Part shown: in pieces, positions 1 through 6,190 of the stretch
Layout: each line of letters starts with the position of its first letter
Numbering within the stretch: the first letter of the stretch is position 1
Source of the DNA: Roseovarius sp. UBA3070
GTDB taxonomy: Bacteria; Pseudomonadota; Alphaproteobacteria; Rhodobacterales; Rhodobacteraceae
Assembly: GCA_002366775.1 (NCBI GenBank)
Contig: DFBW01000294.1
Location: 758 to 9,153 of the forward strand
Direction: 5' to 3'
DNA length: 8,396 bases
Translations under genes and position numbers: made by a program
Notes under the pieces: generated by a model
Seen by the model: the letters and a program-made list of their open reading frames with translations, nothing else
Databases searched by the model: none
Told to the model about the DNA's origin: nothing

Positions 1-332
1 TGCGGATCGGGGAACACCCGCGCGGCCTCGGTCAGCATGGTGCGCGATCCGTTGAACAGCACCGTGCGCCCTGAGCCAAGCACATCCGCAACGTTCACCG
101 GGATGCCGTAGGACAGTCCATGCGCCTGCCAATGCAGGGCAAAGCCGCCAGCAGTGCAACGACGTTTGAACTCATGACGGGTCACGCCCTCAAAATCCTC
201 ACCGCCTGCAGCCTCGGGCCGGGTGATGACGCGACGGACCAGATGCACGCCAGGAAGCCGCGCTTGTGCAGACTCCATGAGCGTGTCCTTGCCCGCACCT
301 GATGGGCCAACGATGACGAATACCCCCGCCAT
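1..332 (-). CDS. phnN: Ribose 1,5-bisphosphate phosphokinase PhnN (5' part, cut by window edge)
   Basis: About 110 N-terminal residues are visible; the gene continues past the left edge. PhnN uses ATP to convert ribose 1,5-bisphosphate, a product of the C-P lyase pathway, to PRPP in the cytoplasm. The start reads MAGVFVIVGPSGAGKD, with a P-loop GPSGAGKD at residues 9-16 as in the guanylate-kinase-like PhnN family, followed by RRVITRP and GGEDF, which are typical of PhnN. The ATG overlaps the phnL stop by one base (TGATG), and no clear Shine-Dalgarno precedes it, so translation is probably coupled to phnL. A guanylate kinase is the main alternative, but the P-loop ending in Asp and the phn context favour PhnN. 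The C-terminal part cannot be judged. Confidence 0.93.
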   Translation of the reverse strand, partial: MAGVFVIVGPSGAGKDTLMESAQARLPGVHLVRRVITRPEAAGGEDFEGVTRHEFKRRCTAGGFALHWQAHGLSYGIPVNVADVLGSGRTVLFNGSRTMLTEAARVFPDP

Positions 333-1015
333 CACGCAGCCCGTTTTGGGGTGAAGGCCGAAACATCCACTTCGCGATCCGCCACGCGGTCGCGGGCTTG
401 GGCGTCATGGAAGATGCCAATGATGGCTGCACCACGGGATTTGGCCTCTTCGATCAGCGACAGAACCGTGCTGCGATTGGTGGCGTCCAGACTTGCCGTG
501 GGTTCATCCAGCAATATCGCCGGATATGTATGGGCAAACCCGTGCGCAATGTTCACCCGCTGTTGTTCCCCCCCCGAAAAGGTTGTGGGTGACAGCGACC
601 AGAGCGTTTCGGGAATTTTCAACCGCGACAGCAGGTCGCGCGCGCGCTCACGGGCCACTTCCCCATCGCAGCCCACCGACAAAAGCGGCTCGGCCACCAC
701 GTCCAGCGTGGATACGCGTGGCACCACCCGCAAAAATTGGCTCACATAGCCCAGCGTTTCGCGGCGCAGGGCCAAAATCTCGCGTGGTTCGGCCTGAGCA
801 ACATCCACATCGCCAATGATGATACGACCGGATGCGGCAAGGTAGTTGCCGTAGATCATCCGCATAAGTGTGGATTTCCCGGCACCCGAATTGCCGGTCA
901 GGGCCACGCATTCGCCTGGCGCAACGCTCAGGGTTGCACCCTGCATCACCTCAATTACTGACCCACCCTGATTGTGCAGGGTGAAGGTCTTGGAGACATT
1001 TTCGATATGGATCAT
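332..1015 (-). CDS. phnL: C-P lyase ABC-type ATPase PhnL
   Basis: A 227-residue ABC nucleotide-binding protein of the C-P lyase system, soluble and without membrane segments. From the ATG at 1015: Walker A GNSGAGKST at 41-49, Q-loop Gln93, signature FSGGEQQ at 146-152, Walker B ILLDEP with Asp170/Glu171, and H-loop His203. PhnL is needed with PhnG, PhnH and PhnI for the nucleophilic displacement of adenine from ATP by phosphonate, and in the E. coli complex it stacks with PhnK. Start choice: the frame also has an upstream GTG at 1021 overlapping the phnK stop, but AGGTG at 1021-1025 lies five bases before the ATG at 1015, and the family normally begins close to the I-x-I-E-N segment. I therefore prefer the ATG, which leaves two bases after the phnK stop. 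Confidence 0.95.
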   Translation of the reverse strand: MIHIENVSKTFTLHNQGGSVIEVMQGATLSVAPGECVALTGNSGAGKSTLMRMIYGNYLAASGRIIIGDVDVAQAEPREILALRRETLGYVSQFLRVVPRVSTLDVVAEPLLSVGCDGEVARERARDLLSRLKIPETLWSLSPTTFSGGEQQRVNIAHGFAHTYPAILLDEPTASLDATNRSTVLSLIEEAKSRGAAIIGIFHDAQARDRVADREVDVSAFTPKRAA

Positions 1016-1017
1016 GG

Positions 1018-1788
1018 TCACACCTGCAAGACAGAAGAAACAAGAAGCTGGGTATAGGTGTGTTGGGGATCATCCAGCACCTGATCGGTCAGGCCGCTTT
1101 CGACCAAATGACCGGATTTCATCACCATCAGCCGGTCTGCAAGCAGGCGCACAACAGCCAGATCATGGGTTACGATGATGGCAGACAGCCCCATTTCACG
1201 CACCAACCCGCGCAACAGGTCCAGCAGACGTGCCTGCACGCTCACATCCAGGCCGCCGGTGGGTTCATCCATAAAGACCAGCCGTGGCCCGGTCACCAGA
1301 TTGCGCGCGATCTGAAGCCGCTGTTGCATCCCGCCGGAAAAGTCCGAAGGGCGGTCATCCACCCGATCCTCGGTGATCTCGACCCGGCCCAGCCAGTCAA
1401 TTGCTTGCTCGCGAATGTTACCGTAATGGCGCGCACCCACGGCCATCAGCCGCTCGCCGACATTGCCGCCGGCACTGACACCCATGCGCAAACCGTCGCG
1501 GGCATTCTGATGCACAAACGCCCAATCCGTGCGCGCCAGCATCCGGCGCTCGGGTTCGGACATGGTCATCGTGTCACGCAGCCCTTCGGCGCGGGTGTCA
1601 AACAACACTTCGCCCTGATCCGGCTCCAGATGACCGGCCAGACAGTTCAGCAGCGTTGACTTGCCTGACCCCGATTCCCCAACGATGCCCATGACTTCAC
1701 CGGGATAGAGGTCAAAATTCACACCCGTACAACCGATCCTGTGGCCATAGGTTTTTTGTATGTTGCTGACAGATAACAGCGGAGTCAT
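1018..1788 (-). CDS. phnK: C-P lyase ABC-type ATPase PhnK
   Basis: A 256-residue ABC ATPase, resembling oligopeptide-transporter ATPases but without partner permeases here. Visible motifs: Walker A GESGSGKST at 37-45, Q-loop Gln94, signature SGGMQQ at 151-156, Walker B LVFMDEP with Asp174/Glu175, and H-loop His208. In E. coli, PhnK binds the PhnGHIJ core through PhnJ and is thought to drive conformational change rather than transport. The ATG overlaps the phnJ stop by four bases (ATGA), with GAGGA six bases upstream. The position between phnJ and phnL and the YGHRIGC segment near the N-terminus agree with PhnK rather than a transporter subunit such as PhnC. Confidence 0.96.
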   Translation of the reverse strand: MTPLLSVSNIQKTYGHRIGCTGVNFDLYPGEVMGIVGESGSGKSTLLNCLAGHLEPDQGEVLFDTRAEGLRDTMTMSEPERRMLARTDWAFVHQNARDGLRMGVSAGGNVGERLMAVGARHYGNIREQAIDWLGRVEITEDRVDDRPSDFSGGMQQRLQIARNLVTGPRLVFMDEPTGGLDVSVQARLLDLLRGLVREMGLSAIIVTHDLAVVRLLADRLMVMKSGHLVESGLTDQVLDDPQHTYTQLLVSSVLQV

Positions 1789-2648
1789 GCCGCGTCCTCC
1801 TCGGGGCTAAGCCGACCGCGATGCCCGGCGTCGCAGCGGGTGGCGCAGTAGTTGGTGTCGGAACAGACGAACATGCGCCCGCCCTGATCGTTGACGATTA
1901 CCTCGTCCAGATAGGTGTGTCCGGCACCGCAAAGATCACAGTCCTGCTCGGCTTTCATCTGCTCGAACGGGTGGTCTTCGAAATCAAGGCTGACGACCTT
2001 GGTATAGGGTGGCACCGCATAGATGCGCTGTTCCCGCCCGGCCCCGAACAATTGGATTGCCGCGCTTTCCAGACGGGGGTTGTCAAATTTCGGGATCGGG
2101 GAGGGGTCCATGACATAGCGATCCTCGACCTTGACCGGATAGGCATAAGACGTGGCGATATGGCCATGCCGGGCAATGTCTTCATAGAGCTTCACATGCA
2201 TCAGCCCATATTCCTCAAGCGCGTGCATCTTGCGGGTCTCGGTCTCGCGCGGTTCAAGAAAACGCAAGGGTTCCGGGATCGGCACCTGATAGACCAGGAT
2301 CTGATCCTCGGTCAGCGGCTCTTCCGGGATGCGGTGACGGGTTTGAATGACACTGGCCTCTTGCGTGCATTCGGTCACGTCAACCTGGGCCGTGTTTTCA
2401 AAGAACTTGCGGATCGACACGGCGTTGGTGGTGTCATCCGCCCCTTGGTCAATCACCTTGAGCGTATCGTCCGGCGTCAGACAGGCAGCTGTGACCTGCA
2501 CGCCGCCGGTGCCCCAACCATAGGGCATAGGCATTTCGCGGCTGGCAAACGGCACCTGATAGCCCGGAATTGCCACCCCTTTCAGGATTGCCCGACGGAT
2601 CATGCGTTTGGTTTGTTCGTCGAGATAGGCAAAGTTATAGTCGCTCAT
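1785..2648 (-). CDS. phnJ: Alpha-D-ribose 1-methylphosphonate 5-phosphate C-P lyase PhnJ
   Basis: A 287-residue radical S-adenosylmethionine enzyme that cleaves the C-P bond of 5-phosphoribosyl 1-phosphonate, giving the alkane and 5-phosphoribosyl 1,2-cyclic phosphate. Cys237, Cys240 and Cys262 have the spacing of the E. coli iron-sulfur ligands (Cys241, 244, 266), and Cys268 falls six residues later, where E. coli has the thiyl-radical Cys272. The N-terminal AIPGY segment supplies the glycine (Gly29) matching the reported glycyl-radical residue, followed by the conserved MPMPYGWGTGG. All catalytic residues I know of are present, so the enzyme looks functional. A perfect AAGGAGG lies seven bases before the ATG, the strongest ribosome binding site in the operon. 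The start overlaps the phnI stop by four bases. Confidence 0.97.
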   Translation of the reverse strand: MSDYNFAYLDEQTKRMIRRAILKGVAIPGYQVPFASREMPMPYGWGTGGVQVTAACLTPDDTLKVIDQGADDTTNAVSIRKFFENTAQVDVTECTQEASVIQTRHRIPEEPLTEDQILVYQVPIPEPLRFLEPRETETRKMHALEEYGLMHVKLYEDIARHGHIATSYAYPVKVEDRYVMDPSPIPKFDNPRLESAAIQLFGAGREQRIYAVPPYTKVVSLDFEDHPFEQMKAEQDCDLCGAGHTYLDEVIVNDQGGRMFVCSDTNYCATRCDAGHRGRLSPEEDAA

Positions 2649-3733
2649 TCCGCCGCCTCCTTCTGGGTTGCGGCCATGGCTTCGGCCCGCAGTTTTCGGA
2701 TGAGTTCCAGTTCGGATTGGAAATCGACATAATGGGGCAGTTTGATGTGTTCGAGGAAGCCGGTCGCCTGAATGTTGTCAGAGTGGCTGAGGACAAATTC
2801 TTCATCCTGAGCGGGCGCGCCCATGTTGTCTTCGCCCAGCTCTTTCCAACGCAGTGCCCGATCGACCAGCGCCATAGAGATTGCCTTGCGTTCAGATTGT
2901 CCGAAGACCAGCCCGTATCCGCGGGTGAATTGCGGGGGTTCGGTTTTCGAGCCAGTGAACTGATTCACCGTTTCGCATTCGGTCAGCGTGACCTCTCCGA
3001 TCTTAATGGCAAACCCAAGTTCGGGGATCTCCATCTCGACCTGAACTTTGCCGATCCGTAACTCGCCCACAAAAGGGTGGTTGCGGCCATAGCCCCGCTG
3101 GGTGGAATAGGCCATGCCCAGGACGAACCCTTCATCACCGCGGGTCAGGGCCTGCAATCGCAGCGCCCGGTTTGCTGGATATTCCATCGGCTCGCGGGTC
3201 ATGTCGGGCGGCGTGGCGTCGGATGGGGTTTCCGTCTGGATCAGTCCATCCCTGTTCAGGAAGTCAGTGATCCGGGGAATGTTTTCTGTCTGTGGCTCAG
3301 CACTGTCTGCTACGGGTGCTTCGCCATCCGCCATCAGTTTGAAGTCCAGCAAACGGTGGGTGTAGTCAAAGGTCGGGCCAAGCACCTGCCCACCCGGCGC
3401 GTCCTTGAAGGTGGCGCTGATCCGGCGGTCGCAGATCATCGAACCGGTCTCAACTGGGTCGGAATAGCCAATCCGGGGCAGCGTGGTACGATAGGCGCGG
3501 ATCAAGAAAATCGCCTCAATCAAATCCCCACGCGATTGTTTGATCGCCAGCGCGGCCAGATCAGGATCATAAAGCGACCCTTCAGCCATGACCCGATGGA
3601 TGGCAAGCGCCATCTGTTCGCGGATTTGGGCAAGGCTTAGCTCGGCCACCTCCGGATCGCCCCGGCGTTCTTCGGCCAGCCAGTCATGCGCATTGTCGAT
3701 GGCTCGCTCGCCACCTTTGACAGCCACATACAT
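2645..3733 (-). CDS. phnI: C-P lyase core subunit PhnI (ribophosphonate triphosphate synthesis)
   Basis: A 362-residue protein starting MYVAVKGGERAI, the hallmark PhnI N-terminus. PhnI is the catalytic nucleosidase-like subunit that, with PhnG, PhnH and PhnL, replaces the adenine of ATP by a phosphonate to form ribose 1-phosphonate 5-triphosphate. In E. coli two PhnI histidines (328, 333) bind zinc near the PhnJ interface; here His329 and His334 in HIKLPHYVDFQSELELI keep the same spacing. The GYGRNHPFVGELR and NQFTGSKTEPPQFTRGYGL blocks are also typical. The length is close to the E. coli protein (about 354). The ATG overlaps the phnH stop by one base (TGATG) with only a weak GGCGGA upstream, so expression probably depends on translational coupling. 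Confidence 0.97.
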   Translation of the reverse strand: MYVAVKGGERAIDNAHDWLAEERRGDPEVAELSLAQIREQMALAIHRVMAEGSLYDPDLAALAIKQSRGDLIEAIFLIRAYRTTLPRIGYSDPVETGSMICDRRISATFKDAPGGQVLGPTFDYTHRLLDFKLMADGEAPVADSAEPQTENIPRITDFLNRDGLIQTETPSDATPPDMTREPMEYPANRALRLQALTRGDEGFVLGMAYSTQRGYGRNHPFVGELRIGKVQVEMEIPELGFAIKIGEVTLTECETVNQFTGSKTEPPQFTRGYGLVFGQSERKAISMALVDRALRWKELGEDNMGAPAQDEEFVLSHSDNIQATGFLEHIKLPHYVDFQSELELIRKLRAEAMAATQKEAAE

Positions 3734-4299
3734 CAGAGTTCCGCCACGATTGAGGACCGAGGCAACCCGGCCAGATGGGGTCCGGCAGTGAAATAGAAAT
3801 CAAGCCCAAGCGGGAACAGCGCCCGGTTGGCCTGAAACGCCTTGATTTCGGGCAGGTTCAGATGGGCTTCGACCTCGATCCCCGGCCCGGTGAGCCGTGC
3901 GCCTGTGGCCGCAAGTGTATCCATCTCGACGATCAATGTCGCGGACCGGTCCGGATAGTCCGAAATCCCGGTCGGGAGGGTCGCTTGCGACAGGTCGGCC
4001 CATGTGCCAAGCGCATATTGAGCAAATCCTGCCTCGACAATGGGCGCACCAATGTGAAACGAAATCCAGTCGCGCATGGCGAGCGTATCATAGGCACCAC
4101 CCAGAAACAGTGGTGTCTCCTGATCGCATAAGGTCAAAAGCAAGGTCGCTGCTGCCGCAGAGGTTGGTGCAGGTGCCGTCGCCCCGCCTAGTGTTTCAAT
4201 TCGGCCCGGACGTGCCATGGCCGACAATGCGGCCCGGAAGGCCTGTGCCGATTGAACCGGCGGATTTGAAAAGCCGCCTTGCAAACTGCTGTCCAGCAT
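3733..4299 (-). CDS. phnH: C-P lyase core subunit PhnH
   Basis: A 188-residue cytosolic subunit of the PhnGHIJ core. PhnH has a PLP-transferase-like fold without PLP and supports the PhnI reaction. Family marks are the N-terminal QAFRAALSAMARPG block (residues 19-32), the central LTLCDQETPLFL (55-66) and the C-terminal FPLGLDFYFTAG followed by LAGLPRSS (162-183). The length is close to E. coli PhnH. A strong GAGGAG lies seven bases before the ATG, which overlaps the phnG stop by one base. Nothing is truncated or unusual. Confidence 0.96.
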   Translation of the reverse strand: MLDSSLQGGFSNPPVQSAQAFRAALSAMARPGRIETLGGATAPAPTSAAAATLLLTLCDQETPLFLGGAYDTLAMRDWISFHIGAPIVEAGFAQYALGTWADLSQATLPTGISDYPDRSATLIVEMDTLAATGARLTGPGIEVEAHLNLPEIKAFQANRALFPLGLDFYFTAGPHLAGLPRSSIVAEL

Positions 4300-4754
4300 C
4301 AGTCTTCTCCTCGTACCATGGTAAAGAATTCGACCTTGGTGGCCGCAGCCTTGGCCGCGCGTGCTTGTGTGCGGGCCGAAACCTCATTGGCCAACGGCGT
4401 CAGCACCGCATCGCGCAGGTCATCGGCGCGCGCGGTCTGCATCAGTGCATCGACCAGGGCCGCGCGCTCGGCGTGGTCTCTGTCACGCCCCTGCACATAG
4501 GCATGGCCGACCTCTCCACTGTCGATGCGCACTGCACAGCGGGTCACGGTCATTTCGCCAAGGTTGAACGGAGCGCCAGTTCCGCCCATCCGGCCACGCA
4601 CCATCACGCCGCCAATTTCGGGCGGGCGCAGCCAGCTATGGCTAGGGCGGTCGGCTACTCTGTTCAAAAGAGCCTGAAGCCGTTCTGGCGAAGCCTTGGA
4701 CAGTAGGCTCATCCAGCTTTGGCGGGCCTTTTCAGTCATCGCGGATGTGGTCAT
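4299..4754 (-). CDS. phnG: C-P lyase core subunit PhnG, first gene of the lyase operon
   Basis: A 151-residue subunit of the C-P lyase core complex, needed with PhnH, PhnI and PhnL to make the ribose-phosphonate triphosphate. Recognisable blocks are PFNLGEMTVTRC (62-73), GHAYVQGRDRDHAE (83-96) and the C-terminal VEFFTMVRGED (141-151). The start at 4754 is supported by AAGGTG five bases upstream and by its position just downstream of the palindrome and candidate -10 boxes; ATG codon 6 is an alternative but lacks this site. It opens the operon phnGHIJKLN, whose genes overlap or lie two bases apart, and is divergent from phnF with 103 bases between start codons. Confidence 0.96.
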   Translation of the reverse strand: MTTSAMTEKARQSWMSLLSKASPERLQALLNRVADRPSHSWLRPPEIGGVMVRGRMGGTGAPFNLGEMTVTRCAVRIDSGEVGHAYVQGRDRDHAERAALVDALMQTARADDLRDAVLTPLANEVSARTQARAAKAAATKVEFFTMVRGED

Positions 4755-4770
4755 CTATACACCTTGCGGG

Positions 4771-4800
4771 TTTGTCTAGTATTATATACAACTAGACAAA
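4771..4800. promoter_or_regulatory. Perfect 10+10 bp inverted repeat, probable PhnF operator
   Basis: TTTGTCTAGT at 4771-4780 is exactly matched by its reverse complement ACTAGACAAA at 4791-4800. The 10-base AT-rich spacer is itself palindromic in its central six bases. A dyad of this size between divergent phnF and phnG is what a dimeric GntR/HutC-family repressor would use, and no other regulator gene is nearby. The dyad covers a minus-strand TATAAT (4781-4786) and the probable phnG start region, so binding should block phnG and probably phnF as well. That PhnF binds it is inferred from position and symmetry. Confidence 0.75.
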
Positions 4801-4801
4801 T

Positions 4802-4829
4802 ATTATCATGCACCGCCACACCCCGGCAA
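4802..4829 (-). promoter_or_regulatory. Candidate sigma70-type promoter for phnGHIJKLN
   Basis: On the minus strand TTGCCG (4829-4824, 4/6 to TTGACA) and GATAAT (4807-4802, 5/6 to TATAAT) are 16 bases apart. Transcription would start around 4795, inside the upstream arm of the palindrome. A second option is a perfect TATAAT at 4786-4781 with ATGATA (4/6) 17 bases upstream at 4809-4804, starting around 4774. Both give short leaders before the phnG ribosome binding site, and both would be blocked by a repressor on the palindrome. The sequence cannot decide between them. I saw no convincing plus-strand promoter for phnF; TATTAT at 4801-4806 has no good -35 partner. Confidence 0.5.
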
Positions 4830-4857
4830 GAACAGAAACATGAAATTTTGGTGACAC
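4829..4857 (-). promoter_or_regulatory. Pho-box-like triple repeat upstream of phnG
   Basis: Reading the minus strand from 4857 there are GTGTCAC, four bases, ATTTCAT, four bases, CTGTTCT. Each 7-mer matches 5 of 7 positions of the PhoB consensus CTGTCAT, and the 11-bp period is that of Pho boxes. The array ends at the -35 hexamer TTGCCG of the candidate phnG promoter. C-P lyase operons are commonly PhoB-activated, so this is plausible, but no unit is a perfect match and the element also covers the phnF ribosome binding region. Confidence 0.45.
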
Positions 4858-5568
4858 ATGGCCCGCACTCCTGTTTGGAAAACCATTGCAACCACAGTTG
4901 AGACCGAGATTGCTCAAGGACACTATCGAGCGGGTGATAAACTACCCACCGAGGCCGTGCTTGCCGCGAGGTTTGGCGTCAATCGCCACACTGTCCGGCG
5001 AGCATTGGGAGATATGGCCGAGCGGGGCATCTTGCGGTCGCGCCGTGGGGCCGGGGTTTTTGTCGAGGCGCCGCCAACCGAATACTCGATCGGCAAACGG
5101 GTGCGGTTTCATCGAAACATCCGGGCCACCGGGCGGTTGCCGCAAAAGCAGGTCTTGCGGCTGGAAACGCGTCCCTCGGATGAAGCAGAGGCGCGCGCGC
5201 TTGACCTTGAAACAGGGGACTTGGTGGTGATCTATGAAGGGCTCTCGCTGTCTGAAGGGGCACCCATTGCCCATTTTATCAGCATCTTTCCGGTGGACCG
5301 TGTGCCGGGGATGGCCGCCACTCTAGAAGAGGTCACATCGGTGACGGAAGCGCTTAGGCGCAACGGAATTTACGATTACACTCGCCGCGACACCAGACTG
5401 TCGGCACTGCTTGCGGACCCGGTTCTGGCACTGCATCTGCGCCTGCGCGAGGGTGACCCGCTGCTAAAGGCTGTCGGGCTGAACATCACAACAGATGGTA
5501 CGCCGATTGAACTGGGAAAGACCTGTTTTGCCGGGGATCGGGTGACGCTGACCGTCACAAACGACTGA
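4858..5568 (+). CDS. phnF: GntR/HutC-family transcriptional regulator PhnF
   Basis: A 236-residue repressor-type protein and the only plus-strand gene. Residues 5-70 form a GntR winged helix-turn-helix (WKTIATTVETEIAQG, then the recognition region AARFGVNRHTVRRAL at 36-50 and the wing GILRSRRGAGVFV). Residues ~78-234 form a UTRA effector-binding domain of HutC type, ending in the usual P-I-E-L-G-K and F-x-x-D-R-V segments. Length and NRHTVRRAL match PhnF proteins of C-P lyase clusters. The ligand is unknown; phosphonate or a phosphorylated pathway intermediate is possible. The ATG at 4858 is preceded by GGTGA with only three bases of spacing, so initiation may be weak, suiting a low-abundance repressor. 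The stop is one base from that of the convergent transferase gene. Confidence 0.94.
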   Translation: MARTPVWKTIATTVETEIAQGHYRAGDKLPTEAVLAARFGVNRHTVRRALGDMAERGILRSRRGAGVFVEAPPTEYSIGKRVRFHRNIRATGRLPQKQVLRLETRPSDEAEARALDLETGDLVVIYEGLSLSEGAPIAHFISIFPVDRVPGMAATLEEVTSVTEALRRNGIYDYTRRDTRLSALLADPVLALHLRLREGDPLLKAVGLNITTDGTPIELGKTCFAGDRVTLTVTND

Positions 5569-5569
5569 G

Positions 5570-6190
5570 CTATTCATATTTTTCCAGGAACGCCTCAATA
5601 GGCAGGTTCCGAAAATCTGCAAGCTGCGCCCGCAGGGTGTCATGATTCCAGTCCCACCAGGCCAGCACCAACAGCCGCTCGACAGTCTCCGGGGCGAACC
5701 GCGCGCGGATCGGTTTGGCAGGAACCCCGGCGACGATGGTATAAGGGGACACATCCTTGGTCACGACCGCCTGTGTGGCCACAACTGCCCCATGTCCGAT
5801 GGTGACTTCTGGGCGAATCACCGAACCGTGCCCAATCCAAGTGTCATGACCAACAGACGCCCGCCGGGATTTGCGATGTGCAAAGAACGCCTCGTCCATT
5901 TCCACATCATCGAAATAATCCGCCGAACGATAGAGGAAATGGTGTAACGAGGCGCGCTGCATCGGGTGATCGGCCGGCCCGATCCGCGCAAAGCTGGCGA
6001 TGTTGGAAAACTTGCCAACCGTCGCATTGGCGATGTCCGCATAGCGGTCGCAATAGGAATAATCTCCGATGGCGGAATGGGTGATGCGACTGCCCTTCCC
6101 AATCTCGACAAAACGTCCAAACGTGCTGTCGGTCAGGGTACATTCGGGATGCACAAACGGGGTATCGGCGCTGAGACGGGCCGCCATCAT
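5570..6190 (-). CDS. Phosphonate-cluster hexapeptide-repeat acyltransferase (DapH/XAT-like)
   Basis: A 206-residue protein with left-handed beta-helix hexapeptide repeats, visible as V/I-G-x-x-T-W-I-G-H-G, V-I-R-P-E-V-T-I-G-H-G and A-V-V-A-T-Q (about 112-143), closed by the IVAGVPAKPIR element (152-161) and a C-terminal helical tail. ADHPMQRAS places His75 where xenobiotic/streptogramin acetyltransferases have their catalytic histidine in an N-H-P-like motif. It resembles the transferase family recurrent in phosphonate operons (TIGR03308-type), whose substrate is not settled. N-acetylation of aminoalkylphosphonates, the role of the unrelated GNAT enzyme PhnO in E. coli, is an attractive guess. 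The first ATG overlaps the phnE2 stop by four bases (ATGATGG), with AGGGGGA just upstream. A second ATG follows immediately, so the start is uncertain by one codon. Confidence 0.88.
   Translation of the reverse strand: MMAARLSADTPFVHPECTLTDSTFGRFVEIGKGSRITHSAIGDYSYCDRYADIANATVGKFSNIASFARIGPADHPMQRASLHHFLYRSADYFDDVEMDEAFFAHRKSRRASVGHDTWIGHGSVIRPEVTIGHGAVVATQAVVTKDVSPYTIVAGVPAKPIRARFAPETVERLLVLAWWDWNHDTLRAQLADFRNLPIEAFLEKYE
5580..5615. other. Interrupted stem-loop at the convergent gene ends
   Basis: TTTTC, GGAAC and GCCT (5580-5584, 5587-5591, 5592-5595) pair with AGGC, GTTCC and GAAAA (5600-5603, 5606-5610, 5611-5615) around a CAAT loop, with small bulges. It lies inside the 3' end of the transferase gene, just past the phnF stop. 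The hairpin is not followed by a T-run on either strand, so it is not a classical intrinsic terminator; it might protect or define the phnF mRNA 3' end. It could also be a coincidence of coding sequence. Confidence 0.3.

Noticed and set aside
1060..1659. A 199-codon plus-strand frame opposite phnK
   Set aside because: It is the shadow of a well-supported ABC ATPase gene. The predicted product is rich in His and Gln without any family signature.
1821..2732. A 303-codon open frame on the plus strand opposite phnJ
   Set aside because: It is fully antisense to phnJ, whose catalytic cysteines and family motifs are intact. It has no recognisable domain, and high GC at third positions commonly leaves long antisense frames open.
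3897..4706. A 269-codon plus-strand frame across phnH and phnG
   Set aside because: It overlaps two confirmed C-P lyase genes and their coupled junction, has no ribosome binding evidence and has no domain.
5580..5615. Bidirectional intrinsic terminator between phnF and the transferase
   Set aside because: The stem has bulges, and neither strand has a T-run after the hairpin, so I list it only as a stem-loop of uncertain role.
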